A DNA stretch of 64,000 nt. It comes from Membranipora membranacea. Its lineage: Eukaryota; Bryozoa; Gymnolaemata; Cheilostomatida; Membraniporidae. Position numbers and translations under genes: made by a program. Of this stretch, positions 14,501 to 29,500 are shown one piece after another (the first letter of the stretch is position 1; every line of letters begins with the position of its first letter). The stretch covers positions 6,634,001 through 6,698,000 of the forward strand of contig OU612069.1 of the NCBI GenBank assembly GCA_914767715.1, written 5' to 3'. The notes under the pieces are model-generated. The model was not told the origin of the DNA and ran no database searches. It saw only the letters and a program-made list of their open reading frames with translations.

Positions 14501-17500
14501 TTGGCCACAGCCGCCTGCGGCCTACAATTAGGCTTTGACTTGGAATTGTCTAAGACTGCTGGTGTGTAAGCTTGGAATGCTAAGGCTATGATCACTATTC
14601 ACTGTGCAGTATATAGTAATGCAGGTATAGCATTGCCAGAATACGTACTTATACAATAACCTTTAGGTAGATATTCTATGCTCTTGTATGTATCTTGTCT
14701 TGTGTATGTTGCAGAACTAACAACTCAGAGTACAGACAAGAATGTGAGAGAGCCCATCCCAGATGGTCAGTTGCAGTCATTATATGAGCCGAACGCTGGC
14801 AGCGGTGTACTAATTTCTTCTGCCTCTAGTAGAGAAGTCTCTAGTAAGTATATATGTTGGCTAGCTCAGAGATACACAAATTTGTGGCCACCCTACCCAT
14901 TATATGTTGGCCACAGCTGTCTGCGGCCTACGACTTGGAATTGTCTAAGACTGCTGGTGTGTAAGCTTGGAATGCTAAGGCTATGATCACTATTCACTGT
15001 GCAGTCTATAGTATTGCAGGTATAGCATTGCTAGAATACGTACTTATACAATAACTGTCAGCACAGAAAAAAGTAAAACAGCTCCAAGCTTAGCCCAGCT
15101 TTAATTATTATAAACATTACGCTTTCTTTGATTTTCTCTACATATATTTCGTTATAAAATAATAAACCTTAACCTCACACCCTTCCTTTTTCCCTTTTGT
15201 TTTGACATCAAACTATATAATCATGATAACCAATGACAGCCACACTTGGTTACCGCAGATGCCATTAGCTCAGCTAGAATATAGAACAGCCTTTACAAAT
15301 GACATCCATGGTTAATGGCAAATAATTGCTCTTTATAATTGACCCTGAATGTTGCATCACATATTCATTCACTATTAGCTATCATGACAGCAGCAGTACA
15401 AGCTAGATATCAGTTCCATTAACTGCTGTTTCTCAAGTTGTCTTCCCCTTTTATAATGCAGGATAACTCCTGACTTTACTGGATCACGTATTATTATAGG
15501 ACACTGGAAATTCCACTGTCTCAAAGTGAAGACAGCCAATGAGAATGTTTGGCTTAAAATAGACTGCGTATCATAATTATTTTAAGCAAATGATGCTTTG
15601 GCTTAAAATAGACTATATGTCATAGGGCTTAAGCCAATGAGATTATCTTATGTACAATTTCCACATAAGGTGCAATCATGCAATCAATTATGTAAGAAAG
15701 ACTGAGAGCAAAACATCTTTTTACAGGGAAAACAGCACCGCACCAGCGATGAAACAGCACAGAGATGAAAAACAACAGTCTTGGGAATGATGCAAGATTT
15801 CAGCGAGCACCACCGGAGAGTATAAAAGGAGGAAAATTCAAGAAAAAAAGACAAGTGCTCACCGGATACAAAACCATATTATATCAGTAGAAAACATGTA
15901 GTAGAGCATTTCATATTTTTATATAAATCTGATTTTAATTCAGATAAATATTTTGAGAATTAATTTTACGATGAATTATTTTTACTCTGGATTATTCACA
16001 CTTTGGAGACTGGATATATTATAAGCAAGAGGACGACAAGGATACATTGGTAATTATACTTTATTTTGAAAAGGATTATTATCATTTTTTTTATTAATAA
16101 TTTTATACTTCTACATTTTTAAATTGACATTTTTGTATTCACTTCTAAATTTAGAACAAAATAAATAGTTGTATTGACCTCAACTAAGCATCCGCTTGAT
16201 TAAATTATTGAGTTGTAAACAACCACCGAGTATCAGGATTCAAGAGTCATTAACCCAGTCTTTGACCTTGCAAAATTATCGTTTTTATAAAGCGTCAAGA
16301 ATTTTATTATCTTTGAGTAGTCAAAGATACTTTGAACTAGAATTGTGAAAGTCGAATATATCATCAAGAGTCTTTAGCGCAGTCTTTGACCTTGTAGAAT
16401 TATCACTCTATAAGCATCAATAATTTTATTATCTTTGAGTAGTCAAAGATACTTTGAAATAGAATTGTGATAGGTCAATTAAAGTATCGAGCTAAAATTA
16501 AAGCCAAATTTGAAGCGACCTAGAGCTATTCTCATTCCAGACAGAGAAGTGAATTGAAGTCTGTAACCTATCAATTGGTTACAAGGCCTGTGATTCTAAT
16601 ACAACTGCCGGTGTCACCTAATTGGACTTCCAGGCACTAAACAAAGTCCAACAACCTGGTTGGAATTTAAATCTCCACCAATAAGTGAGATTATTTATAG
16701 ATAACTACGCAATATATATATCAAACTACAACCGCAGGCTAATATTTATTATAGCCACGAGTTCATAAACCACATACAGTTATCGATCGCTTTGTGGTGC
16801 ATGAGTATTGTCTCAAGCTTATAACAAGCTTTCTGCTAGGCCAATTTAGGGATACCTGCGGTTGATTGGCAGGAGCTGCCCTTTGAATGACTAAGGAGCG
16901 AACTTCTCCTTAGTTCAAGAGTGGTCAGACTTATAAACAATTCTAAGGGTTTCTCTAAACCTGGAAAGGGAAGCCAGCTGTTCGTCTCTTGAAATTTTGC
17001 CAAGGTTAATTGACACATGTGGTTAATTGAGTGCTACCAAATTTACACACACACACACACACACACATACAGGTAAGGGCATCCTTTTGGGGTGGTCTGC
17101 GCAGCGTCATAGTTTCGGGATTTAGCTGATACATTTGCCTGATCTGGCTGAAAAGCTGTCAGCTGACTCTTGAGACGTTCGCTTACCATAATATAGGTCT
17201 GAATTTCAAGAGTAGCTAAAAGTTTGTTTTATATTATTTTTTGTGGGTAATGGGGAGGGAAACCTGCGCAGCACCAATGTTTTGGGAAGAATTTTGAGGC
17301 CGGTATTTTTTATAAATTTATAGTGCTTCAACATTGAAAATTGTCTTCTCACCTTCTCTCGCCAGTGTTTGTTTGTCACTACAAGCAAAATAATGAGAGT
17401 TGTCTTCTTTTTAAGAACGAGTCAACACCACATGAATTCAGGTGCATTGCAAAGTTGTTGAAGCCAAGGCCAGTGCATAATGCTCAGTGTATTCAGGCGC

Positions 17501-20500
17501 CAGAAGCGGTATGATTTTTATAATGCCTAAGGGTCTCCTGAAGATTGAGGCAGCCCCATTATTGTTTTCATAATTGGAATTTAAACCGACTCATAAGGGT
17601 TCAAAATCCTTGGCCGATTTGCTCGCCTAAGACTTTCTGATGTAGTCTTGTGATAGGCGCAATGCAAAAGTCTGGGTGCTTCAATAGAAAATAGGCTATT
17701 GTATTGCTCTTACCAAAGAAAGAGAGTCCTACTTGTTCCGAGATCATTCATGCATTAATTACTGTATTATATAACTAGAGCGATTGAAGAGTGGGCTTTG
17801 GGCTTATCATGTAACCGGAGAGGCCAAATAGGTTTGATCGATTAAATAACGAGAACATGAACGATTTCTCCGTGAACGGGAAGAATTTCTTGCTCTTTTC
17901 TAGTTGAAACTGCTCTTTGCACAAACAGAGCTGTCACCTTTAAAGCCTAAATATAATGATTGGCGGTTATTTAATGCGATTATATTTTGATCCGAGTCCA
18001 ATCCATTGTCTTGGATATTTATTTCAATATTGTTTATTACATATTAGTCGTAAGGCGACAGTAGCAACTATACAACCGAAGTAGTATATGATTTGGCTAA
18101 TCATAAGCCCAATGCCGAACACCAACACCAAAACAGTGTTGGGCTAATGATTAACCTAGTATAGGCTACAATGTTTTTCAACAGAGTTGCAGATGATCAG
18201 CCATTTTAAGAAAATTCAGTTCCGACTAAATTTGAAAAACCACTATTTATTCACACAAACATGCACAAAGTCATTGTACACTCATTTTACAAAAAAATCC
18301 AATGTACATACAAAAACCTGATTGCAAAAAGCCCATGAATGTTTTTGGACTGAACTAGCCCTGGAACACCACTATTTACACTTTTAATCTTAAGAACAAG
18401 CACAAATTCATTGTACACTCGTATTACCGTAGAAAAAATAAACATGCATGTATAGGCAAACAGCAGCTATGTGCTAACACTCCATGGATTCTTCTTATCG
18501 AAAAATGTGCACAGTACCTTGAAACACAACCATTTTAATTTACATATATGCTTGCAAATTCACTGCAAGTCTACATGCATTCAACTAAAAAGGGACAAAA
18601 CGTTTATACAAACAAAAGCGAAAAATGAGCAAACAAAAAGTTGAATTCCTCCTTTCATGTTAGAAAATTATCTGATACATACTAAATTTGAAGAAAGCCT
18701 ATAGCTCAATACAAAATAAAATTTGTGAAATGAAACATTGAAAAACATACTAATAATATAGAACCCTTGGTTGGCTCTTTAGCAGGGTCCTGACCTCTGT
18801 GTCCACATAACATGCTCATTTCTACAACATAATAAGATCAACAAAATTGAATAAGAATGCGTTAATGATACTTTATTTTCAGGTAGGATGTGCATCAACA
18901 TATCAAAGCTGTTGGTGGAGTGGATGTATCTCAAAAGCCTCCAGAAATAAACAAATATTCTAGCAAAGCCCCAAAACAACTGTTTATATTTTGTAAGATT
19001 GGAGTTGCCCGCCCACTACGAGTACCTCACCTGGGAGGGCAACTCTAACTGGAAATCTGGTAGTGACTTTTCATACAATGAACTCATTTGGTGCAAGTGG
19101 AGACGGGCTTGATGATGTCATCAGGCCACAAAAAAATGAACCTTGGAAAGAAAATTCATACCTGGAATAAACATTTTTGGCCATTGCCCGTCACTGGATG
19201 GTCATAGAGAGTTGAAATCCTTGTCGTTGCGGGTAAATTTACGCGAGGAATTTGAATATCTATGCCACCCTGACTCAGACCCCATTTCCCCAGCTTTGAA
19301 ACCGACGACTAGATTCATTATTTCAAATATGAGGTCTTAGCAGTAGTCAGCATGTCATAGATATTCAGATCCCTTGCATAATTTTACCCACAATGACAAA
19401 AATTTCAACTCTGTTTGACCACCCAGTGACGGGCAATGGCAAAAATGTTGTCACAGATCTTGTTATCAATCAACAAGTCTGAATCCGTAGACGCAATTCA
19501 TTATTTCAAATTTAGACTTGTTGATTGATTACAGGATCAGTGACATTCATTGAAATTATCAGTATTATACTGAGACCAATAGATTACACTAGACTAACCA
19601 CTATGTGCGTTATTTCCCACAAGCCAAACAATAATTTAACATAGTACCTTGTCCCGAATTCTGAAGGCTGCTGCTTTGATCTGCTGCCAGTTACGCCCTG
19701 GCAGTCTCTTGGTGAGCATTACACATTCTTCTTTTGAGATATGGACATTTCCAGGAAAAGAATGATTGATCACAACCATTTCTTCTTTTGACCACTCTAC
19801 AATAATCAATATACAAATTATTATCCCATACTCTTATGGCAATAGTACAACTGAGTGATTGCACATATGTGACTCGCATTTAAAGGACCTGTAATACTTA
19901 TTCTGCAGGCAGCTTATTTAGAATCGCAAGCAACAATTGGAAGCTAATTCAGAGATATACACGTAATTGCACAGCAGGCTACGAATTCATCCTTCAGCTA
20001 TTGCCTGATGATAACTAGGAAAAATTGCAACACCGGTATCCGCCCTCATGGAGTCTTGTGTTGTGGCTCGATATTATAATTTTTAATCTGTGATCATGGG
20101 CAGAGTTACTCATAATTTCTACAATCTACAAGGAATTGGGCGTCAAAACAAAGACCTGTGTAGGGTTTAGCAAAGTTCCATTTTAATAATTCATTATCAT
20201 GAGTATTGAGAATTTGCCCAATTTTAGCAGTCGTCTGTCCTTTCAGCTCCTCGACTTTCTGATACACACCATATACACAATTTTGAGAGTGAGTAAGCTG
20301 AAAGATTATTTAAAGCACTTACTTTTCCTCCTTGCTTTCTCTGTTTTACCCTTCACTACTGTTGTTGGCTTTTCCTTCACTGTCAGAGCTAAAACATCAG
20401 AAGTTATGTGAGCAAATTAATGACACAAGAACACAAAGTCACTCTCAAGAGTTGTCCCTTCATTGATCATTTTCAGGTTGCTGACAACTACAGGCAATTA

Positions 20501-23500
20501 GGTTTAAAACAATAACATTGTCACATCAGCACATCCAAGACTAAGCAATATCATCCACACCACTAAGTCATGTATGTACGCGCCGTATATGTTCATCACT
20601 AATGTAAGACAGAGATCACCACTTTGATATTGGGACGGCAACATAACTAGTCATCCGAAGTTGAGTTTACAGAATGTTACAAAATACAGAGTGACAAAAT
20701 ACTCAAATTCTGTTTAAATAAGCCAGCTTGTGAAGAGACAGTTTGCAATGAGCATACTATTAATTGAAATGTCAACTTAAGTGTCTCAGTATAAGCCAAA
20801 ACCCCTGTGATATCTAGTCTATCTAGAGTGAAATTCTCTCATTGAAGTTTCATCACAAATAACATAATAAATGATGAAAAACCATAACCCGTTTCCCACA
20901 GGCTGTGTGTACCATTGGTGCTATAAAATAATTGGGTGCGTCCTCATATCTGAAATCAAAACAAATTTAAATCAAACCCTTACCGGAATTAGAGGCGTGG
21001 GCAGATTGTTCTCCGTCTGATGATGTTACATCGCTCTCTATGGATCCATCTTCAAAACATAACAAGACAAAGCGTTATATTATTTATATCATGGCTAGGT
21101 AACATTATTGGCAAGGAACTCGCAACACAGTACTTTGCAAACATTCGATATTTTTGGCCTTTTAACTATTAAAGCCGTCTCATTAGGAATACAACAAAGT
21201 TGTATTTCTTTTGTTTTAGTAGGGTTTATTATTATATTATTTTTATTATTGCAACACTTTTCTAGCATCTATAAGTCAAGAACTACCAGGCAAAATTGGA
21301 TGTTACTTGGTCACAACATAGTTCCATATGTCTGGATGAGAAATTACGAAATTGACTTTTCAATTGTTATGTAATATTCGTTAATTAGACTAATTAATGG
21401 AGGGCGTTTTGACCTTTTTATTGGTTATATCTTGAGAACAAATCATGCGATTGAGTTAAAACTCGAGTTATGGGGGTTTTGACATATACCGAATCTAATG
21501 ACATCACCGCCTAAGATGTCACATGACCCAGTATACAAAATGGCCGCCATATACAGTAAATTGCAGCTAACTAACAGTTCTTATGATGCGATTGAGTTAA
21601 AACTTGGGATATGGGGTTTTGATTTATACCGAATCTTATGACATCATCAATTTTAATGTCACATATCCCAATATCCAATATGGAAGTCGCAAACAGTGAA
21701 TTGCTGTCGATTAGTAGTTCTCATCATGCAATTGAGTTGAAACTTGGGATAAGGGGGTTTTGGCATATGACATCATCAATTATGATGTCACATGACCTCG
21801 ATATTCAAAATTATTGGTTGTATTCCTTTATATTTGCTTGCAAATATTTTTATCGTTTCTAGTTATATATTCATTTTATATATGGACATAAAATACCAAA
21901 CAAAAGGGAGATTCAACCCTCTGCTGTTGACTATTGTTGAGTAGCAATTGAGATTGGGAGCCTTGGTAAGCTTTCCACATTTTGAAAAAAATTTAGTCTC
22001 TGCTGTGTACTTTTTGTTTGTCTTCGTGCCATAACAATCATAATATCTCAAAACTCGTGATTTCTTGAAAATCGTGATCTGATTTGTGAACAGGTTGTGT
22101 TAGAATAAGCGATGTCTAAATTTTAGCCTTTCGTTCCAAATGGTAGAATTGATAAAAGAGGTTAGAGGTGAAGCCAGCTTTTGGGCTATTTCTGACACTG
22201 ATATAAGCTGATTTTGCCCGTTCAAAGGATTTAAATATAATGGTCTCACGCAATGGGCGAGTGCCGCAAAAACCTAGGGATTGAATGTCACTTGCTTGAG
22301 GGGCCTCTCTGCCTCTTTTTTCCTACTTTCCCTCCTCCTTTCTATCATACTAGTTATATAGGTATCTACTCTCGCAAGAGGATGTAGTGCACTGATGATG
22401 TCATTTTCGCTGGTTTACCATGTTATATAAAACATTAAGGAAAGGGAGAGCAACTCCTAGAAAATGTCATTGACCATTGCCATGTTTCTCATCTTGCCAT
22501 AGAAACGGGGAGTAAACTATCTTAGGACACAATAGAGAGGGAGAGAAAGGTAGGAAAAGAAGGCAGGCGGGCCCCCACACACAAGTGCCACTCTATTCAT
22601 CAACTACATATTCATAGGAAAAATCACAAACTCACCTTCCCCTTGATCCATGCACTCCTCTGGGTAAATCTCCTCACATTCAGCCTCTTCCTCTTCACCT
22701 TCAATATCCGACAGGGTAATCTCATCGAGAGTTTGACCAGAATATTGGGACAGACCTTTTTCATTAGCAAGCAACAGCTTGCCAACTTTAACAACCTCAG
22801 CAACATTTGACTGAAGTCTGTAGAACTCCTTGTGGACTTTGATGCTGTGACCAAGATGGCGAGCTAGCCACTCCAACTCATTCTCCTTGAGGTCAAGAAC
22901 CTGAAATAGTTCAGATCAATGAGCTGTTTGCTTAGGCATCATCATGCACCAATTTCATAGCACTCACACCAATGACCTTTTAAAGTTCATTGCTTACACT
23001 GGTTGTCAAAAAGTCTGTTAAGCTATAAGGGCCCAGGGTAAATGTGAGGGTTGCAGGACGTAATTGAGTGGGTGAGTGGTAGATGAATGATATGAATTAC
23101 GGAATATTCAGGACCGTATAAAATAAATATGATATCAGATCTTTTTGGTTTGATAAGCCATTATGAGATGATAATAATAAATTTTGCTCATTCAAACTCA
23201 GTGAACGAGCTATGCTTATTGTAGCATGAAAAGTAAATCAGAATCATAATTTCTGTTGTTGCTTCAGATAGGATTAGATAGGAAATTGGACCCAGTGTCA
23301 GACAAAAGCAGGCAGCATTGCCATATTATCTATTGTAACGAATGCCCCATTACATATCAAATTCCATTACAATTTGAATCACTTCAGTCATCAATCCAAA
23401 GCCATCTCTCTTACTTAATTACTTCAGCTGATTCTTCAGCTGCAGCATTATTTCTGAATTTTTTTCTGCATCTATTCAATGTCGAAAATGCGTACACCGA

Positions 23501-26500
23501 ATCTGAGATGAATAACCTTTGATGAACTGAAGTAAAAAAATAATCATTACCTGAGTATAAGTGGCTAAATGCTTCCGAAATCTTGTTGTGGTTATGCTCT
23601 CAGGAGACTGGATCGATGGGAGAGATCTACACAACTCTCGCAGCGTGTCCGCAGTCCTTCTTCTGCTGGCCACCGTTCCAGGCACACCAAACACATACGG
23701 GTTATCTTTGTGCATGAACATGGGTCTAGCTTCTTTCAATTTCTCAAGGCCCTTCTTTGCATCTTCTGGAACAAGTATCGGTACTATTCGACGGTGCTTT
23801 CCTATGGTATGAATCAGTGATAATCTGTAAAAAAAAATCAGAGTATATTCGCTAACTGACTAAACCAACAAACTGAATAGGGGGAAATTACAATTATAAC
23901 TCATTTTCTGACCTTGGGTTTGAATACTGAACAGGCAACTTTTGGGAAAAAAGTGAAATTTCGGACCTAAAAATATAAGCTTAGGCACCAAAGTCATCAC
24001 CGAGTTGTGCATGCATAGCGATAGTTCACAGGATAGGAATTTGTTTAGCAAAGTGGAGAAAATTCTTTAACAGCTTTATTGATAGCTTCCAGTAATGCAA
24101 ATTAAAATGATTATTGAATTTCGCCCCTAGATTAAAGTCCAAGTACTTGGTAAGTCTATCGACTACAGAATGTAGCCCTACGGTCAGAAGGGCAGAATCA
24201 GAATTTCCCAAAATTGCAACTCTCCCCAAAATTAGTAGATATAAAGCTCCCCAACAGTCAGCTTCACTACTCTATGTAGCCCTATGGTTAGAAGGTGCGA
24301 CAAGGTTGGGGAGTTGGTAGTTGTCTTTCTCCTTTCTGATAACCGTAACTACAGCTTTGCAACCTCTCTGGGTGTTTGATAGTGGAGCGCCACAAAATCC
24401 CAAACGTAGGCAACGGCCTCTTGACTACTCACAGAGCAGTATCAGTTATCCGCCATTGATTTACGATCAGTGAGCTCCGCCCCATCCGAAAAGGTGATTG
24501 ATACAAATCAAGCAAGTTTTCATGAAATCATTGTATCAATGGATCAATGAGAATCGAGTAAGCAAAGCCATATTGTTTGTATCCTTAGTGAATAACCAAT
24601 CTAAGTCTACATGTAGCCTTGTCATGTAACACTACACCTTTTAGCCCACCCATCTTGACCATCAAATTCTGTTGGATCAACAGGTAGAGCATCTTCCTTC
24701 GCTGCAGCTAGGCCCTGGTTGAATGAACTTACTTGGGTGAAGTAGTTTAATTAAGTGTCCTCATTCAGCAAATCAATGGCGAGAGGATTGGGAAGTTGTA
24801 TTGCAAATATATCTCAGATGTACACTTGCGATGCAGATTGCGACACGCAAACCTGTCTGCCAACAAGATTTGCAGGACAGAAAATTATCGCATGCAAAAT
24901 CGATCTAAAAGTGCTTGCAATGACTTATATTAGTCATTGGTGCTAGGGCCTTACCTGTGAATCAGTCTCTGTTCCACGTTTGTAATGCTGAAGTCATAGT
25001 CAGCTACATTGACTCCTTTGGACAGTTCATCAACCTTCAGCGCTGCCATCTCCCCACCACGTCTAGCATTAAATAATGCCAGTCTACAGAGCACTACATC
25101 TCTGAGATGTCGGTAATTTATCTCATTCATCTCACTCGTCTCACCATCAACTGCTTCATCTATCTCTGAGCTGAGATGTTTCCTCAGGACCTACATGCAA
25201 CAGAACACAGAGGGTTGAAAACAAACTGAGTATTATAAGAATGCAGCATACCACAGGTACATGCAAGTAAGTATTTGTCTAGGCTAGTATTGGGGTCCAA
25301 CCTTGATGGTTCGGAGTTGTTGCTTTCAACAATCAACCATAATCCTACCAGAACGCTGAATTCTGGCTAGCAATCTTCTTATCTATATAACCAGAACATT
25401 CCGGATGACAGCTCTATGTTGTTTTATAAATTAACAATTACACTTAAGAAAGAACTACGGGACATTGAAATTTATCTCAGCAATGGGAGCACTTAAAAAA
25501 TTATAATCAATTATATAGGCCAACATTCATTCAGCGATACATTTATGCCTATTGGGTGTTATCCCTCTATGGGGATAAAGCTAGACATTGAACTAGGACA
25601 TTGAAGTTGCAGGCTGTATGTTTGCATGTGAAGAGCATGTTTGCTCTCACTGTAAATTGCTCTTTTCACACCTACCTTGAGATCCTGAGCCAAGGGCATC
25701 GGGTCAATCCTGAGTGTATGTTTCTGTTTCAGTTTCGTCCGCGCTGCTGCAGCTACTCTTTCTTCCCATTCTAATGCCATCAGCTTGAGAAACTTTTCAA
25801 CTTCAGTTTCCCTTCTTGCATCCCGGTGCTCAATGGCCCGTACCAGAGCATCATTAGCGCTCTTCTTCAATGAGTAGCCAATCTTCAGAGCAAGGGAGGG
25901 GATAGTTTTTTGGATATCATTGTCCTTTATTTGACACAGAGATGTTGTGCTTTCCACTACTGATTGAAACTGTTCCACACATATCAGTTCATCAAGTGTC
26001 ATCTTTGAGTCTTTCATGAAGCGGACCTTGATAAGGAGTCTGGAAAGCTCCCTCATCTTTGTCGATACGTAATTTTCTGTTTTGGTTACAGTGCCCTTAG
26101 CCATCAGTTTAGAGTACAGCTTTTTTCCATACTCCCTTATGAGACTGTCGTTTATTGCGACATGCGTTATCTCGTCATCTTTCATAAGTGATGTCACGGG
26201 TCTTAGTGTTTCGTCAATATTTGGTGAAAGCAAGGCAAAGTTGAACTCTTTTACGTATCTTGTTGGGTCGTCCTCTGCACATCTTTTGAAGTGAGCTGTG
26301 ATTAAGCTTTTCCTATAGTAGCCCAAACACTTGGGGCAGCAGCGGAAATCGTGTGGCGTGAGATTTTTGGAAGTGGATCGTCTCTGAACAAGAAATTGTC
26401 CATGTCCTTTTCTCATAACTTTCACATTGTTTAGAAACGCGCCTCTCTTCCTTAAATCACTAATGGCAGCCTTTCTATCCGCAGACCCTTGTTTTGTGAG

Positions 26501-29500
26501 AGTTGTCATCCTCACCACTGCTGGCTCCGACGCGTGGACGAGTATATGTTCTGCAAATTTACACACAAGTTTCTCGCAAAACGGGCAGGCATATTTTTTG
26601 TCGTATATGTGCATACTTCGGTAGCGCTGTGACTTCTTGAGTACCACAGTTTCTGCTGTAAACCAGGATGTATAAATGGATTTTAAACTTAAGAACATAA
26701 CAACCAGAATCATGTGCAATGCTATGCCAGCTTTGCATTACATGAAGACACATAAATCTTTATATCCAACCGCCAAGCGACCTCGGCAACAAACATGAGG
26801 TTATGAAGAAGTTTTGTAAACCTAAGATTATTTCCGCGACAGTCAAAACTCATTGTTACTATAGAGCTATAAAGATACCATAGATGAACATAAAACACCT
26901 TGCGAAATTAGAGTTTTCTCCACATGTTAAGAGTTGCGTAACAAGTTGTCTGCCTAACCTGGTTTGACCATGCCTCACGTTACTGAGTAACGTAGAAACA
27001 TGTTAACCAATCCAATGGGGAGTTGTCAAACTCATAACAGGGACTCGTAACTCCTATTTTGCAAGGTGTCTATTAACAACCATTTTATCCTGGTAAAACC
27101 GATGTTACATACCAAACTAATGCATGGCTGAGACAGCTTCTGCTAATACATACCAGGAGTATGAGGGTGCCTTCCACTTTTAGATGAAGTAGCTGTAGAT
27201 GTGTGTGATGATGCGCTTTCTTTAGTCACATCTTCCGCATCAGATGACTCGGATGACTCTGACGATTCTGATGTCAGATTCTCAGAATCTATCAAATCAA
27301 AACAATTTAAGGTGCTTTTTAATTAAAGTGGCACAGAATTGCGTCTAAACCAGCATGGTCTTTTAAAAGCCAATGTCAACAAATAATAGATTACGAGGAA
27401 TTTGATCAAAAAGAAGAATGATATGCCCAATTTTATTTATTATTGTGCTATTGTCGTGAGTTGATATTCTGCATAGAAACAGGTAGGCTCCAGATATTTT
27501 GTTGACAGACCAGCTCAAATAGTTGTGATAGTTGTGATCACTGTCTAAGCAGGCAAACAAGGCAATTCAAATGCTTTGTCTGGAGGCTGTCGCAACCACA
27601 ACTATACTGCTACTTGTCAACCTACCAATATCAGGGTCTGTATCACTGCCTTCACAACCCTCATCCTCCTCAAGTAATTCTTCTGTCTCTGAAAATATTA
27701 ACAATAATGATAATGCTACACCCGAAGCCCAAATTTTAACATCCTTATCCCTGCCACAAGCTATATAAGATATATACTGCACACAGTATTCTTGTTAGAG
27801 AGCTTGTGAATTTAACAGATCTTTCGTAACCGTTTCCTTAAAAATATAGAAAGAAATAAGCTCACCTTTACTAGAATATCCATGATCCATTGGCACAACC
27901 GGAGATGCAGGGCGGATAACAGAGTCAACACCTTAAAAATTTAATGAGTAGACTTCACTTTAAGTATCTATCTATCGACAGGATGTTATTTGTTTTGTGT
28001 GACATAATATGCCAATTTCAGTGCAAGGTGTGAATTATTGCAGGTACTTCAAGGAACCTGAGTAATACATATGTACCAAGGGTAGATCACTGGAAATTTG
28101 AATTGCCTGTTATAGCTCATAATTTAACAAGAAATATCTTACATGTTTGTTGTTGTCGGAATGTCTCGATCGAGGGTAGGACAGCACTCTCTACAAAACA
28201 CAACATGCTTCTAAGGATTGTGATTGTGATTGTGATTGTGATGAATGAAGATCAAAACTTTTTCAACCTCTACGATTCTGAGGAATTGTGGAGTGTCCAT
28301 AGAGTTTTCTTGTTAGAACTCCCTATGGTTGTATACGAACAATGTTACAAACTCACCATTGTTACTCTGAGTAGGACGGAGCTCATCGGGCCATGATTCG
28401 GCTGTAACAATGACAGAAAGTATTGGTTTGATAATGCTGAAAGTTTAATGGATCTGATGCAAGAAAGAAATGCAGTTTATGCTCCATCTGCTTGTATGGA
28501 TGATGACCTGTAATAATTATCACGTTGGCAACGTCTGAAAAGTTTGAGTGTCATTACTATTATTGTCTAGCCATGACCATTGAGAATGAAAAAGATGGTT
28601 GTCAAGTTGCTGAAATAATCACAGAACCTGATGTGATATAAGTTGCCAAAATCTGCAGAAAGCAAGATAATATCAGCCAACTCTGCGCTTTCAGATACAA
28701 ATGAATGTCCATCATGATTTAACAGAGAAGGATACGATTTAATCACATAACACCCAATATCTGGGGTCTATCCAGAGAATTTGAATTCGTATTCAAATTT
28801 TCTGGCCATTTGATCAACATACCTCTGTGTGGCTGTACCATTGTCTCTATACCAGGCAGGGGCTTGTTGGAGTTAACTCCTGGAATAAAATTTTACATCC
28901 AGTAATCAATTAATATTCGGTGATTGGTAATCACAGGCTATTTGATGCATTATACTACATCTTAACTTTCGATATGTAGACAATGACAAATGACCGCATA
29001 CAATTGCCAATGTACAGGCATTAATAAAATAAAACATAATTTAGTACGTTTCATTTGCTTCAAAAACAGTTGTTTCTGACAATGGTCACTTTCAAGCCAA
29101 TGACAGACAAAAAAAACAAACTTTGGGAGGTGTATTGTTTCCTGGCCCTGCGACACCGATAAAAATTGCATATCTGAATACAAGGAGCCTACATTTATGT
29201 ACTTTGTGTCCATCAAAGTCTTAGGAGATTATATTATTTACCAACTAACCACTGAATGTTTCTTACCGAAGTCAAGGAGGTTTGGACTACAATTTCTGCT
29301 TAAGGGTAGTGAGATACTTGGTAGGTCGCACTCCGATTCCTTTTCATCCAGACTGGTGTTCATAGTAGAGACTAGAAAATAGGAAGCAAACATAAAAGAT
29401 GTATCGGCAATACTAACATTCATTTAACCTGGAGAATGCTGACTATATAGCATTTGACGAGAGTGTGGGCTACATTGTATTCTCTTGATCATACAGCAAC

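Larger units (their letters stand above)
12286..15055 (+). repeat. Tandem array of cassette exons u3-u9 with conserved introns
   Basis: Seven units in direct order, each exon followed by about 265-275 bp of nearly identical intron; basic period about 395-406 bp. Exons: u3 12286-12429, u4 12707-12835, u5 13113-13241, u6 13508-13636, u7 13903-14031, u8 14309-14437, u9 14715-14843. A four-unit higher-order period of 1602 bp is visible: u3 matches u7 in its 3' half (both with RYTTLWPP in the intron read-through), u4 matches u8, u5 matches u9. Introns are as conserved as exons, so amplification is recent. The array stops at ATAAC (15051-15055), where the nested segment begins. Confidence 0.9.

Noticed and set aside
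12670-14986. A series of 88- to 115-codon ORFs starting MLLYVSCLVF as a tandem gene family
   Set aside because: The ORFs run from intron through a 129-nt exon into the next intron; the constant acceptor and donor show that only the middle part is exon. The hydrophobic start is a translated polypyrimidine tract.
21108-21374. 88-codon hydrophobic ORF as a membrane protein gene
   Set aside because: It lies in an AT-rich intron of the inner gene and has no splice context; hydrophobicity follows from T-rich codons.
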